From NCBI GenBank assembly GCA_016711345.1, contig JADJTD010000001.1, positions 3,908,001 to 3,972,000 of the forward strand: 64,000 nucleotides of DNA. Direction: 5' to 3'. The notes under the pieces are model-generated. The model saw nothing but the letters and a program-made list of their open reading frames with translations, had not been told where the DNA came from and made no database searches. A program made the position numbers and the translations under genes. How positions within the stretch are numbered: the first letter of the stretch is position 1; every line of letters begins with the position of its first letter. Below are positions 51,993 through 61,732 of the stretch, one piece after another. Origin of the DNA: Chloracidobacterium sp. GTDB taxonomy: Bacteria; Acidobacteriota; Blastocatellia; Pyrinomonadales; Pyrinomonadaceae.

Positions 51993-53159
51993 TTAATCGG
52001 CCTGTCGCCGCATAAAAGTCGGCACGTCGATATTTTCAACAGGCTGCAGATCACTTGGCAGCATTATTTCTGACGGCTGGATCGGGGTCGGTGTAGCAGC
52101 GGCTGCAACAGCTCGAGTTTCCGTAACCTTCGGCTGCGGCAGTCTCAATGATGCCTGAGTGTCAAATCCTGTCGCGATCACCGTAATGCGTATCTCGTCC
52201 CCAAGATCCGGTTTGATCACGCTGCCCCAAATGATGTCTGCGTTATCGTCGGCTTCCTGTTCGATCATGCCAATCGCATCTTCGACCTCGCCGAGGACCA
52301 TATTCGGGCCGCCTGTGACGTTAATCAAGGCAGCTTTAGCACCCATGATCGAATTTTCTTCGAGTAGCTTGTAATCAAGAGCCGCACGCATTGCTTTCGA
52401 AGCAGCATCTTCACCCGAAGCTTCACCGATACCCATCAGAGCAACACCCTTGCCCTTCATCACGGTTGTGACATCGGCGAAATCGAGATTGATAATTCCC
52501 GGAGTAATGATCAGATCAGTAATGCCGCGCACCGCTTGAAGCAGGACCTCGTCGGCCCGGCGGAAAGCATCCATAATGGTGATCTTTTCTTCTACTTCAC
52601 GCAGCTTGGAATTCGGAATCGTTATCAACGTGTCGACACATCCCCGAAGCTCAGCAAGCCCTTTTTCGGCTTGGGCCATGCGCTTTTTGCCTTCAACCAG
52701 AAATGGTTTCGTAACAACCGCAACCGTCAATGCACCGAGTTCTATCGCGAGCGATGCCACGACCGGAGCGGCTCCCGTTCCCGTTCCTCCGCCAAGTCCG
52801 GCAGTGACAAAAACCATATCTGAGCCGTCGAGAATATCAAGCAGCTTCTCCGTGTCCTCAAGCGCCGCCTGGCGACCTACCTCAGGGTTTGACCCTGCTC
52901 CTAAACCACGTGTCGACTTGCTTCCAAGTTGGATTTTCATCGGAGCCTTTGAGTCGTTGAGAGCTTGAAGGTCGGTGTTCGCCACAATAAACTCAACACC
53001 CTTTATGCCCGCGTCGATCATCCGGTCAACCGCATTGCTGCCGCCGCCGCCGACGCCGATTACCTTGATCCGAGCGCCCGTGATCGGAGGTTCGTCGATA
53101 AACATTTTTAAGCCATTTTTCTTCATTTGTAGATCTTCCATTCCGAATAAGGTTTCCAT
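51993..53159 (-). CDS. ftsZ: Cell division GTPase FtsZ
   Basis: Tubulin homologue that forms the Z-ring. It has IKVIGVGGGGSNAVDRMI, the tubulin signature GGGTGTGAAP, the synergy-loop region NLDFADVTTVM and the C-terminal peptide DVPTFMRRQAD that binds FtsA and others. A linker of about 45 residues precedes that peptide. 388 residues if begun at 53159; the ATG at 53126 (MKKNGLKMF) has a better ribosome site (GGAAGA) and may be the true start. Last gene of the division cluster. Confidence 0.97.
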   Translation of the reverse strand: METLFGMEDLQMKKNGLKMFIDEPPITGARIKVIGVGGGGSNAVDRMIDAGIKGVEFIVANTDLQALNDSKAPMKIQLGSKSTRGLGAGSNPEVGRQAALEDTEKLLDILDGSDMVFVTAGLGGGTGTGAAPVVASLAIELGALTVAVVTKPFLVEGKKRMAQAEKGLAELRGCVDTLITIPNSKLREVEEKITIMDAFRRADEVLLQAVRGITDLIITPGIINLDFADVTTVMKGKGVALMGIGEASGEDAASKAMRAALDYKLLEENSIMGAKAALINVTGGPNMVLGEVEDAIGMIEQEADDNADIIWGSVIKPDLGDEIRITVIATGFDTQASLRLPQPKVTETRAVAAAATPTPIQPSEIMLPSDLQPVENIDVPTFMRRQAD

Positions 53160-53283
53160 AGAGGAGTCAAAAACAAGCTAACGGATGCAAATTTCGAAGT
53201 TGTTAGTCAATAACAAGATATTGTGCAATCGGGAAATCAGCATACAATGATTTGGGGTAAAAATCCAATCGCCAGAATACAAT

Positions 53284-54522
53284 TTATCGAAATTTATCGC
53301 GAAAGTTTCCAAACCATTCCGCGACGCGACGTGCGGACGACTTGTCTCCGTCACCAAGTCCACGCATCTGACTTCGCATCGAGCACAATGCCAGTCCCGA
53401 AGCCGTCGCCCATTGCGGCCCTTGAACTTCCTCGACGAGTCCTCCGAAATTTGACGACTCAAGAAATCCTGCTCGTGTCGGTGCGTCAAAAACCTGTTCG
53501 GCGACCTCCGGCAATCCTCGGATTAAGGCGCCGCCGCCTGTAAGAAAAACGCCGCCTGAGATTTGAGCTTTCGACGAACTCGTTTCGCGAGAAACGTGCT
53601 GCATCAGCTCGACTGCGCGCGGCTGCATTATGTCGCAAAGAATCTCCATCGAAAGCGAGCGTGTTTCGCTTCGTCCAAATGGCACTATCTCGATGACCTG
53701 CTGCCGCTCTTCATCGTCGAGAAGAAACGACGCGACGCAGCCCCAACTCTGCTTGATCTTACTTGCCTCGGGGATCGAGACGCGCAGGCCGGTTGCAATG
53801 TCCTTCGTAAACAGCATGCTGCCAAACGGAAAAACAGCAGTGTGCTGCACGGCGCCGCGTCCAAAAATCATAAGGCTCGTGATCTCTGCACCCATATTAA
53901 CGAGAGCGCAGCCGTATTCCTTATCTTCGTCAGTCAATACACTCACAGATGCTGCAAGAGGTTCGAGGACGAGTTGCTCCACGTCAATTCCGGCTCTTGT
54001 TACAGCCTTTTCGAGATTTTGCCGTCCCGCGCTTGGGCTCGTAACTACGTGGACAAGCGCCTCCAGCCTTGAGCCGTTCATACCGACTGGCTCGGTTATA
54101 CCGTCCTGGCCGTCCACAATAAATTCCTGCGGCAGGCGGCTGACAATTTCCCAGCCGGGCGTAAGAGGCATCGCACTTGCGGAATCAACAGCGCGTTCGA
54201 CATCTTCATCGGTGATTTCCTTCTCAGCGCCGGCGACCGCTACAACACCATTTTTATTCTCCCCGCGAAGGTGCTCACCTGACAGATTGATCGTGGCAGC
54301 TTGTACATCCAGACCGCTCATGCGTTCTGCCTCACCGACGGCTTTTCTGATCGACTCTGCAACCGATTCGGTCGAGGTCACTACGCCGCGGCGCAGGCCT
54401 TTGGATTCTGCTTCACCGATGCCTACGATGTTCAGCCTCCCGTCCGCCGACGGTTCGCCGATGACGCACCGCACTCGGCTCGTCCCTATATCCAATCCAA
54501 CTGCTTGTATTTCGCCGCTCAT
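53284..54522 (-). CDS. ftsA: Cell division protein FtsA
   Basis: Actin-like ATPase that tethers FtsZ to the membrane. It has VGLDIGTSRVRCVIGE (phosphate 1), the SHS2/1C subdomain around AATINLSGEHLRGEN, GAEITSLMIFGRGAV, and VFLTGGGALIRGL (adenosine motif). The amphipathic C-terminal helix VAEWFGNFRDKFR should bind the membrane. Length 412, normal. It starts five nt after the ftsQ stop. Confidence 0.96.
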   Translation of the reverse strand: MSGEIQAVGLDIGTSRVRCVIGEPSADGRLNIVGIGEAESKGLRRGVVTSTESVAESIRKAVGEAERMSGLDVQAATINLSGEHLRGENKNGVVAVAGAEKEITDEDVERAVDSASAMPLTPGWEIVSRLPQEFIVDGQDGITEPVGMNGSRLEALVHVVTSPSAGRQNLEKAVTRAGIDVEQLVLEPLAASVSVLTDEDKEYGCALVNMGAEITSLMIFGRGAVQHTAVFPFGSMLFTKDIATGLRVSIPEASKIKQSWGCVASFLLDDEERQQVIEIVPFGRSETRSLSMEILCDIMQPRAVELMQHVSRETSSSKAQISGGVFLTGGGALIRGLPEVAEQVFDAPTRAGFLESSNFGGLVEEVQGPQWATASGLALCSMRSQMRGLGDGDKSSARRVAEWFGNFRDKFR

Positions 54523-54527
54523 AAATT

Positions 54528-55367
54528 TTAGAAATCTAAATATTGAATGACAGGATAGGTTCCGTCGGCATCGACGGATTTGATCTTTGCCCCCTTACCG
54601 CTGATCGCTTCGATCGCAGTCTTTAAACTTTTTCCGAGGCTGTCTTTGGCAAGAGTGACGGAAATCGCGCGGCCCGAATCTTCGACAACCGCAATAGGCT
54701 CGCGAACATTCGCAATATTGACCTCTTTGACGCGCGAAGCGAGATCAAACTGCTTCCATTCATCAAGCATCTTGCGATAAAGCTTCAGCCGCGCCTGATT
54801 ATCCGGCATTGCCTTTTCGGTTTTCGCTTCGTCCCAACCATAAAGGACAAACGGAAAATCCTTGTCGTTCGCCGTCGCCGCAGTCAAAACAGCTCCTTCG
54901 CCATCGATAAGAAAATCACCCGAACTAAGATGTACGACCGCTGACGGCACACGTTCGGTCACGGTTACGCGAATACCTGCCGGCAAGATCCTCGAAACGG
55001 CCGCCGCCTTCACGAATGGAAATTTCTCTATCTTTGCCTTCATATCGGATAGATCAGCATTCCACACACCCTGCTTCTCGACCGACATAGCCACAAGACG
55101 CCGTATGTCATCTTGAGGAGCTCTCTCCGTTCCGCGAATATCGACATTTCGCAATCCGAAAAAGCTTGACGCCGTCGCCGTCCGAAGGCCCATAAGACCT
55201 AAAAAGCCTAGGACCGTTAGCAAAACACAAATGACCAACAGCGGCAAAAGAAATCGGACAGAATGCCGTGCGATTGCGCTGGCTCGTATCTGTGCAGCGT
55301 TGCTGCCGCGTTTTGGTCTAGAGTATGAACGTTTGATTTTTGTACTAGTCTTTTTCTTTCTCGGCAT
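54528..55367 (-). CDS. ftsQ: Cell division protein FtsQ
   Basis: Bitopic divisome assembly protein. It has a basic cytoplasmic tail (MPRKKKTSTKIKRSYSRPKR), one transmembrane helix (about 37-60, FLLPLLVICVLLTVLGFLGLM), a POTRA domain (FFGLRNVDIRGTERAPQDDIRRL ... GIRVTVTERVPSAVV) and a beta domain to the end. I start it at the ATG at 55367; an in-frame GTG two codons before is possible. 279 residues, normal. It directly follows murC without murB or ddl between. Confidence 0.92.
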   Translation of the reverse strand: MPRKKKTSTKIKRSYSRPKRGSNAAQIRASAIARHSVRFLLPLLVICVLLTVLGFLGLMGLRTATASSFFGLRNVDIRGTERAPQDDIRRLVAMSVEKQGVWNADLSDMKAKIEKFPFVKAAAVSRILPAGIRVTVTERVPSAVVHLSSGDFLIDGEGAVLTAATANDKDFPFVLYGWDEAKTEKAMPDNQARLKLYRKMLDEWKQFDLASRVKEVNIANVREPIAVVEDSGRAISVTLAKDSLGKSLKTAIEAISGKGAKIKSVDADGTYPVIQYLDF

Positions 55368-55402
55368 AGTCACAGCGTGATTCTTTTCTTATTTTTTACT
55401 AT

Positions 55403-56791
55403 TTACTTTTTACTTCTAAGTGCTTCTAGAATTTCATCTGACAACCTGGTCACGTTCCCAGCTCCAAGTGTTATCACCAGATCGCCGGGTTGCAAGGCAG
55501 CGCAAACTTTGTCAGTTGCCGTCTCAATATCGCCGATATAAGAGGCATTCTTATGACCATATTTCCTTATGTTCTCTGTCAACACTTCAGCCGTTATGCC
55601 TTCTATTGGCTGTTCACTCGCCGCATAAATATCCAGCACAAACAGTACATCGGCATTATTGAACGCAACGACAAAATCATCCATCAATTCCTTAGTTCGT
55701 GAATAGCGATGCGGCTGGAAAACAACGACCGTCCGCTTGCCGCCGGAACTATTTTTGGCTGCGGATAGCGTTGCAACAACCTCTGTCGGATGATGGCCGT
55801 AATCATCAACAACCATAATTCCGTTCGCCTCACCTTTGAATTGAAAACGGCGATTAGCATTTTTGAATATCGCGAAAGCCTCAACGATCTTTTCGAAAGG
55901 CACTTCCATTTCAAGAGCAACAGCCGTCGCAGCTAAAGCATTATAAACATTGTGTTTGCCCGGGACCGGCAGATTGATTTCCCCAAGCACCTTGTCACCT
56001 TTCCACACCGAAAACGTCGAGCCGAAGACATCGTTGTAACGAATATCGTGTCCAGACACATCCGCCTGTGCAGTCATTCCATATGTCACACGGCGGCGTT
56101 TAATATTTGGAATCAAAAGCTGGACATTAGGGTCGTCAAGACAGATTATCGCCGCACCAAAAAACGGAACCTTGTTTACAAAGTCCGTAAAGCACTGCAC
56201 AACATCGTCCATGCCTTTGTACGATTCCATGTGCTCCTTATCGATGTTTGTTACAACCGCGATCGTTGGATAGAGCATCAGAAACGAGCGGTCGCTTTCA
56301 TCCGCCTCAGTCACAAACCAATCCGACGCACCCAAACGTGCATTCGAGCCAAGCGTCTCGACGACACCGCCAACAACGGTCGTAGGATCGACACCTGCAT
56401 GGCCAAGAATCGTAGCGACCATCGACGTTGTTGAAGTTTTTCCATGCGTGCCCGAGACAGCCACCGCGTAAGGTTTTAAGACCATCAACTCAGCAAGCAT
56501 CTCGGCCCTTGGAATTACAGGAATACTTTTTTCTTTAGCTGCGACGACTTCGGGATTGTCTTCTTTGACCGCCGAAGAATACACAACCACCTGAGCATCC
56601 TGAACATTCTCAGCCGAATGGCCTTCGTCAATACGGATGTTAAAAAGCGTTTCGAGTCGGTCGGTGTTCTTTGATTTTTTGGCATCGGAACCCGACACAA
56701 CAAACCCAAGATTGCAAAGCACCTCCGCAATACCGCTCATGCCAATGCCGCCGATCCCGATAAAATGAATTCTTTTTACGTGTCTAAACAT
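55403..56791 (-). CDS. murC: UDP-N-acetylmuramate--L-alanine ligase
   Basis: Adds L-Ala to UDP-MurNAc in peptidoglycan precursor synthesis. It has N-terminal IHFIGIGGIGMSGIAEVL, ATP loop SGTHGKTSTTSMVATIL, FVTEADESDRSFL and the C-terminal domain with VVDDYGHHPTEVVATL and VFQPHRYSRT. 462 residues, normal. The extreme C-terminus (EALRSKK) lies in an A/T-rich AGTAAAAAGTAAA-type repetitive stretch that continues past the stop. Confidence 0.97.
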   Translation of the reverse strand: MFRHVKRIHFIGIGGIGMSGIAEVLCNLGFVVSGSDAKKSKNTDRLETLFNIRIDEGHSAENVQDAQVVVYSSAVKEDNPEVVAAKEKSIPVIPRAEMLAELMVLKPYAVAVSGTHGKTSTTSMVATILGHAGVDPTTVVGGVVETLGSNARLGASDWFVTEADESDRSFLMLYPTIAVVTNIDKEHMESYKGMDDVVQCFTDFVNKVPFFGAAIICLDDPNVQLLIPNIKRRRVTYGMTAQADVSGHDIRYNDVFGSTFSVWKGDKVLGEINLPVPGKHNVYNALAATAVALEMEVPFEKIVEAFAIFKNANRRFQFKGEANGIMVVDDYGHHPTEVVATLSAAKNSSGGKRTVVVFQPHRYSRTKELMDDFVVAFNNADVLFVLDIYAASEQPIEGITAEVLTENIRKYGHKNASYIGDIETATDKVCAALQPGDLVITLGAGNVTRLSDEILEALRSKK

Positions 56792-56842
56792 TTGAAAAAA
56801 TCGCTCTCACTTATCACCTATCACTCTCAACTTATTCCGAAG

Positions 56843-57919
56843 CTACACATTAAGTTTCAATTGCTCAATAATATCTACAGTAGCCTCCGCCGCATCAGGA
56901 TGACCGAGATTTCTCGCGGCAATTTCCATTTCGCTGATCGCTGTAGGCGACTCGATAAATTTCTCGATCGCATCTGCAAGCACTTCACCGCTGAGATCCT
57001 GTTGAAGTATCATCTTTGCCGCGCCTGCTCTTTCGAAGGCTTCTGCATTCTTCTGCTGATGATTGTCAGCCGCGCCGGGGAACGGTATCATAACCGCCGC
57101 TTTTCCAGCAGCCGCCACTTCCGCACAGGTCGTTGCTCCGGCACGGCAAACAATCAGATCGGCTTTGCCAAACTCGACAAAGATATCCGAAATAAACGGC
57201 CGCACATCGACATTAGAAAAGTTTGCCTCCGAATATGCCGTTCGGATTCTTTCAAGATCAATTTCACCCGTCTGATGCGTCAAACTGAGCCGTCCATTAT
57301 ATTTGACTAATTGCCCGATACTATCAGTCATAGCGCTGTTGATAGCCTTAGCACCCTGCGATCCGCCAAAGACCAGAATATGAAACACGTTAGATCTTTC
57401 CTTTTCCGGTATTTCAAAAAACTCGTGCCGCACAGGATTTCCCGCGACAACGCCCTTCTTTCCAAAAAAAGCCAACGATTCTTTGAATGTCAAAGCTGCT
57501 TTATCGACAAATCTCGCCAGTTGCCGATTCGTAAAACCTGGAAGAGCATTCGAGTCCATAACAAGGGTCGGCACACCCATTATTGCCGCCATCAAAAGCA
57601 CTGGCCCCGAAACATATCCACCCGCACCAACAACAACATGCGGACGAAACTGGCGAATGATCCTTCGCGCTTCAATAAAGCTTCTTGGCAACACGGAAAG
57701 CCCTTTGATCTTTCCCATCAACCCGACATTTTTTAGACCTGCGCTGTTTATCAAAGAGAGCTGAAAACCATTCTCAGGAACGATTCTTTTTTCCAGCCCG
57801 CGAGCCGTGCCGACGAACAACACCTCAGATTCAGCGTCCCGCCGAAGAATTTCTTTAGCGACCGCAATACCTGGATAAATATGTCCGCCGGTTCCGCCGG
57901 CCGCGATCAAAACTTTCAT
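56843..57919 (-). CDS. murG: UDP-GlcNAc transferase MurG
   Basis: Inner-membrane-associated GT-B glycosyltransferase that converts lipid I to lipid II. It has AAGGTGGHIYPGIAVA at the N-terminus, VGAGGYVSGPVLLMA, LVFGGSQGAKAIN and CRAGATTCAEVAAAGKAAVMIPFPGAADNHQQKNAEAF. 358 residues, normal. It lies between ftsW and murC in canonical order. Confidence 0.97.
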   Translation of the reverse strand: MKVLIAAGGTGGHIYPGIAVAKEILRRDAESEVLFVGTARGLEKRIVPENGFQLSLINSAGLKNVGLMGKIKGLSVLPRSFIEARRIIRQFRPHVVVGAGGYVSGPVLLMAAIMGVPTLVMDSNALPGFTNRQLARFVDKAALTFKESLAFFGKKGVVAGNPVRHEFFEIPEKERSNVFHILVFGGSQGAKAINSAMTDSIGQLVKYNGRLSLTHQTGEIDLERIRTAYSEANFSNVDVRPFISDIFVEFGKADLIVCRAGATTCAEVAAAGKAAVMIPFPGAADNHQQKNAEAFERAGAAKMILQQDLSGEVLADAIEKFIESPTAISEMEIAARNLGHPDAAEATVDIIEQLKLNV

Positions 57920-57927
57920 CTTATTTT

Positions 57928-58006
57928 CACCGAGAGACGCTGAGGTTACAGAACATTATCTACGCCTAATTTTTGCTCTCCGCGTCTCGGCATCTCTGCG
58001 GTTATC
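57928..58006. repeat. Inverted 'GAGACGCGGAG' repeat overlapping the 3' end of ftsW
   Basis: A left arm around 57928-57949 (CACCGAGAGACGCTGAGG) is complementary to much of 57978-58006 (CTCCGCGTCTCGG, then CATCTCTGCGG). The right arm encodes the end of FtsW. The hairpin would lie between ftsW and murG in the mRNA. Confidence 0.65.
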
Positions 58007-59104
58007 TTCCGTCGCAACCCGCGAAATACTCAACAAGATCCCTACACCGATCAATGTCACCACAACCGATGACCCGCCATACGAAATAAACGGCAGTGGT
58101 ATTCCTTTCGCAGGTAATATCGAAGTCACAACGCTGATATTAAATAGCGCCTGAACAATGATGCCGGTAATTATTCCGATACCAAGCAAATTTCCAAATC
58201 TGTCTGGAGCCAACACAGCGGCCCGAGCACCGCGCCACAGCAGCAATCCAAACGCGATCACAACCGCCAATGTCCCTATTAAACCAAGTTCTTCGCCGAC
58301 GACTGAGAAAATAAAGTCCGAATATGGATACGGCAGATAAAATAATTTCTGATGCCCTTTTGCGTAGCCCTCGCCAAACATTCCTCCGGAGCCGATCGCG
58401 TACAAAGACTGTACAACCTGATAAGCTTCGTCATCCGCATACTTGTAAGGGTCTAGAAATGCCATAAGTCGCGCTACACGCCACGGAGCAAAAAAGATCG
58501 CGCCGATGCCGATCAGCATCATCACAGCCGCAACCGCTCCGATATGAACAAGCCTCGCGCCGGCGGCAAAATAGACCGCCGAAAAGACCGCGCACAGGAC
58601 TATCGTCGTACCCAGATCTTTCTCAAGAAATACAAGACCGCCCAAAATCCCCAAGCCAGCCAAACAGGGCAGAACTACTTCCTTGAGATCTCCGACTAAC
58701 TCTTCTTTTTTTGTGAGGTAATAAGCGAGAAATATCGGCAAAACGATCTTTGCAAGTTCTGAAGGCTGGAACGAAAATCCGCCAAGCCTTATCCAACGTC
58801 TCGCTCCATTAATTGGCGGAAAAGCAAACACCGCCAAAAGCAAAATCACCGTAACGGCGATCGCTCCATACACAACCCAAGGCTGTTGAAAGAGGTGATA
58901 GTCGATTCGGCTAACAACGTACATTCCGATTAAGCCGACAACTGTAAAGCCCACCTGCTTGTAGAAATAAACATACTGACTGGTGCTCTCAGTTTCTTTG
59001 AGCGAAAACATCGCAGAGGCGCTGTACACCATCATCGCACCAAAAAGTGCGAGCGTAGCAGCAATACCGAACATAAACCAATCTATGCGATTTTCCTCAG
59101 CCAT
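57956..59104 (-). CDS. ftsW: Lipid II polymerase FtsW
   Basis: SEDS-family peptidoglycan glycosyltransferase of the divisome, with about ten transmembrane helices. It has MVYSASAMFSL, NGARRWIRLGGFSFQPSELAKI, LEKDLGTTIVL, FSVVGEELGLIGTLAVVIAFG and KGIPLPFISYGGSSVV near the end, all SEDS landmarks. I start it at the ATG at 59104 (MAEENRIDWFMFG); a TTG upstream is unlikely. The last 14 residues or so (DNRRDAETRRAKIRR) are encoded by a dispersed repeat and replace the usual end. Confidence 0.95.
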   Translation of the reverse strand: MAEENRIDWFMFGIAATLALFGAMMVYSASAMFSLKETESTSQYVYFYKQVGFTVVGLIGMYVVSRIDYHLFQQPWVVYGAIAVTVILLLAVFAFPPINGARRWIRLGGFSFQPSELAKIVLPIFLAYYLTKKEELVGDLKEVVLPCLAGLGILGGLVFLEKDLGTTIVLCAVFSAVYFAAGARLVHIGAVAAVMMLIGIGAIFFAPWRVARLMAFLDPYKYADDEAYQVVQSLYAIGSGGMFGEGYAKGHQKLFYLPYPYSDFIFSVVGEELGLIGTLAVVIAFGLLLWRGARAAVLAPDRFGNLLGIGIITGIIVQALFNISVVTSILPAKGIPLPFISYGGSSVVVTLIGVGILLSISRVATEDNRRDAETRRAKIRRR

Positions 59105-59126
59105 TTTTGATCTCAAATTTCAGATC

Positions 59127-60515
59127 TCAAATTCCTTTTCCAGCCGCAGCAGCGTCATTCAGTCGCATCACCGCTGCTTTGAAAACCTCGCCGCGTTCCT
59201 CAAAACTCCGAAACATATCAAAACTCGCACAAGCCGGTGCCAAAAGCACCGCGTCGCCTGCGATTGCAATTTCAACCCCCTTTTTTACTGCATCGTCCAT
59301 TGTGTCGGCTCGTAGAATATCGGCATGTCCCGACAATTGCGATGCGATATTATCCGCGTCCTCACCGATCAATATCAGCGACCGAACTGACGCTTCGATC
59401 AACCCGATCAGCGGAGCATACGGGGCATTCTTTCCACGTCCGCCGAGTATTAAAATTGTCTTACCATCACCGCCACTCAGGGCTTCGAGAGCTTTCGAGG
59501 TAGCATCGACAGAGGTTGCCTTCGAATCGTTGTAAAATCTCACCCCGTTGATTTCGGCAACAAATTCGATGCGGTGCTCTACGCCCTTGAAATCTCTCAC
59601 CGTTTCACGCATTGATGCGAGCGAAGCACCGCACGCCAAACCTGCCGCAAATGCAGCGAGTACATTTTCGACGTTGTGAAGACCACGAAGAAAAATATCG
59701 GCTCGCGTGGTCAAAACCTGTTCTTCGTTATTGAGCCGACACACCAGTTCGCTGCCTCGTAGAAAAAAACCTTCCTCAAGCTCGCTTTTGACGCTGAACA
59801 ACACTACCTTAGCTTTCAACCCAGTCGCCCAGCTTGCAGTGATCTCATCATCCGCATTAAGGATTGCAGTGTCGCCAGCCGTCTGATTCATAAACAACCG
59901 GTGTTTCGCCACTGCATAATCCTGAAACGAATCGTATCTGTCAAGATGATTCGGCGTAACGTTCAAACATATGCCGACATTCGGGCAAAAATCCTTGATC
60001 GTCTCAAGCTGAAAACTCGATAACTCAGCAACTGTCCACGTTTCATCCGTCGAGGTTTCGGTCAAACTCAGCAGCGGAGTTCCAATATTTCCGCCAACTT
60101 GCGTTTTCACACCGGCGTTTTTCAGCAATTCACCGATCAGTGCCGTCGTTGTCGTTTTGCCGTTCGAACCAGTAATACCGACAACGCGTCCTTTCAAAAA
60201 TCTGTAAGCAAGCTCGATCTCACCAATGACCTCGCCGTCTTTTCGATCGACATATCGAGCAGGAATTGTGTTTGTCGAAATACCAGGCGAAATGACAACA
60301 AGATCGATCTGATCAAGTAACCACGAAGGCAGTTCACCACTGATAAGGCCAACGTTGTGACTTTCCTTCAGTGAACGGGCCGTGTCGGACCAATCTTCAA
60401 CCGGCTTTTTATCGTACAGCGCGACTGTTGCCCCATGCGTTGCCAAAAACCGGGCCGACTCAACACCGGACTTTCCCGCTCCCAACACTAAAGATTTTCT
60501 GCCCTCAATTTCCAT
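59127..60515 (-). CDS. murD: UDP-N-acetylmuramoylalanine--D-glutamate ligase
   Basis: Adds D-Glu to UDP-MurNAc-L-Ala. It has KSLVLGAGKSGVESARFL, ATP loop GITGSNGKTTTTALIGELL, ELSSFQLETIKDFCPNVG, NVTPNHLDRYDS and the C-terminal FYNDSKATSVDATSKALEAL with ILGGRGKNAPYAPL. 462 residues, normal. It lies five nt after the mraY... murD order on the minus strand, close enough to be co-transcribed. Confidence 0.97.
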   Translation of the reverse strand: MEIEGRKSLVLGAGKSGVESARFLATHGATVALYDKKPVEDWSDTARSLKESHNVGLISGELPSWLLDQIDLVVISPGISTNTIPARYVDRKDGEVIGEIELAYRFLKGRVVGITGSNGKTTTTALIGELLKNAGVKTQVGGNIGTPLLSLTETSTDETWTVAELSSFQLETIKDFCPNVGICLNVTPNHLDRYDSFQDYAVAKHRLFMNQTAGDTAILNADDEITASWATGLKAKVVLFSVKSELEEGFFLRGSELVCRLNNEEQVLTTRADIFLRGLHNVENVLAAFAAGLACGASLASMRETVRDFKGVEHRIEFVAEINGVRFYNDSKATSVDATSKALEALSGGDGKTILILGGRGKNAPYAPLIGLIEASVRSLILIGEDADNIASQLSGHADILRADTMDDAVKKGVEIAIAGDAVLLAPACASFDMFRSFEERGEVFKAAVMRLNDAAAAGKGI

Positions 60516-60520
60516 CTTGT

Positions 60521-61666
60521 TTACCGAAGCTTCAGCGTCGACAGACTCAGCAATGCAAATAAAATCGCTACGATCACAAACCTAAAAACGATCTTCGGCT
60601 CTTTCCAACCGGACATCTCAAAATGATGATGAAGCGGTGTCATCTTAAAAACTCGCCTCCCAGGCTGGCCATTGCGCTTTGTCAACTTAAAGACCGAGAC
60701 CTGCAACATTACAGAAACCGCCTCAAGAATAAAAACACCGCCGATAAAAGGCAGCAAAAACTCTTGTTTCGTCAGTATAGCTATAGTTCCAAGCGCACCG
60801 CCGATAGCAAGGCTTCCGACGTCACCCATAAAAATATCCGCGGGCGGAGCGTTGTACCACAAAAACCCAAGGCTCGCCCCTGCCATCGCTCCACAAAAAA
60901 CTGTCAACTCCGCCGAGGCCGGATTATGCGTTAGATCAAGTCTCTCAGCCCAACGAGCATCACTCGCCAAATATGTGAGGCCAGTCAGAGCCGACATCGC
61001 AATAAAAGTAACGCTGATCGCGAGTCCATCAAGCCCGTCGGTCAGATTCACCGCATTCGATGAGCCAAGCAAAACAAAGATCATGAACAGCAGATAAATG
61101 CCGGCTGGAATAACGGTTGTTCCCAACGGCAATGCCGTGTCCTTGAAAAACGGAACGCTCAGATTCCAAGGATAATTACCCCACCACCACAAAGCACCCC
61201 ATACTAAAAGGGCAGTTATCAGTTGTCCTGCGAGTTTCTGTTTTCCGGTCAGTCCGAGGCTTCGTTTCTTTACAATTTTTATGTAGTCGTCCGCGAAACC
61301 AACCGCAGCAAACAACGTCGTCGCCCCCAAAGCGAGCCAAAGATAAAGAGTGTCGAGCCTTGCCCAAAGGATCGTCGATATGAAAACCGAGCCAATGATC
61401 AATACGCCTCCCATTGTAGGCGTGCCTTTTTTCTCTTGATGCGAAGCAGGGCCCTCTTCGCGTATTTCCTGGCCAAATTTCAGATCGGACAACTTGCGGA
61501 TAACCTTGCGGCCCAGAAGCAAGGAGATCAGAAGTGCTGTTATTGCAGCAATTGCAGTCCGGAATGTAACGTACTGGATTACATTTAAAACCTTGTAAAA
61601 ATATGGGGAATCACCATCAGCCCCATATTGCCTAAAAAGAAATTGATAGAGAAAATGATAGAGCAT
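60521..61666 (-). CDS. mraY: Phospho-MurNAc-pentapeptide transferase MraY
   Basis: Ten-helix membrane enzyme that makes lipid I from undecaprenyl phosphate. It has EKKGTPTMGG, GFADDYIKIVKKRSLGLTGKQK with the Mg-binding Asp pair, NLTDGLDGLA, NAPPADIFMGDVGSLAIGG and MTPLHHHFEMSGW. 381 residues, slightly long for the family. It lies five nt before murD. Confidence 0.97.
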   Translation of the reverse strand: MLYHFLYQFLFRQYGADGDSPYFYKVLNVIQYVTFRTAIAAITALLISLLLGRKVIRKLSDLKFGQEIREEGPASHQEKKGTPTMGGVLIIGSVFISTILWARLDTLYLWLALGATTLFAAVGFADDYIKIVKKRSLGLTGKQKLAGQLITALLVWGALWWWGNYPWNLSVPFFKDTALPLGTTVIPAGIYLLFMIFVLLGSSNAVNLTDGLDGLAISVTFIAMSALTGLTYLASDARWAERLDLTHNPASAELTVFCGAMAGASLGFLWYNAPPADIFMGDVGSLAIGGALGTIAILTKQEFLLPFIGGVFILEAVSVMLQVSVFKLTKRNGQPGRRVFKMTPLHHHFEMSGWKEPKIVFRFVIVAILFALLSLSTLKLR

Positions 61667-61732
61667 ATGCTGATTTTTGATTTGCGTTAGGGCTCAAATT
61701 TGAAATTGATCTTCAAAGTCCTTTCTGTTGCA

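Noticed and set aside
53630..54550. Open frame of about 306 codons on the plus strand
   Set aside because: Antisense to ftsA, Ser/Arg/Pro-rich shadow frame with no domain.
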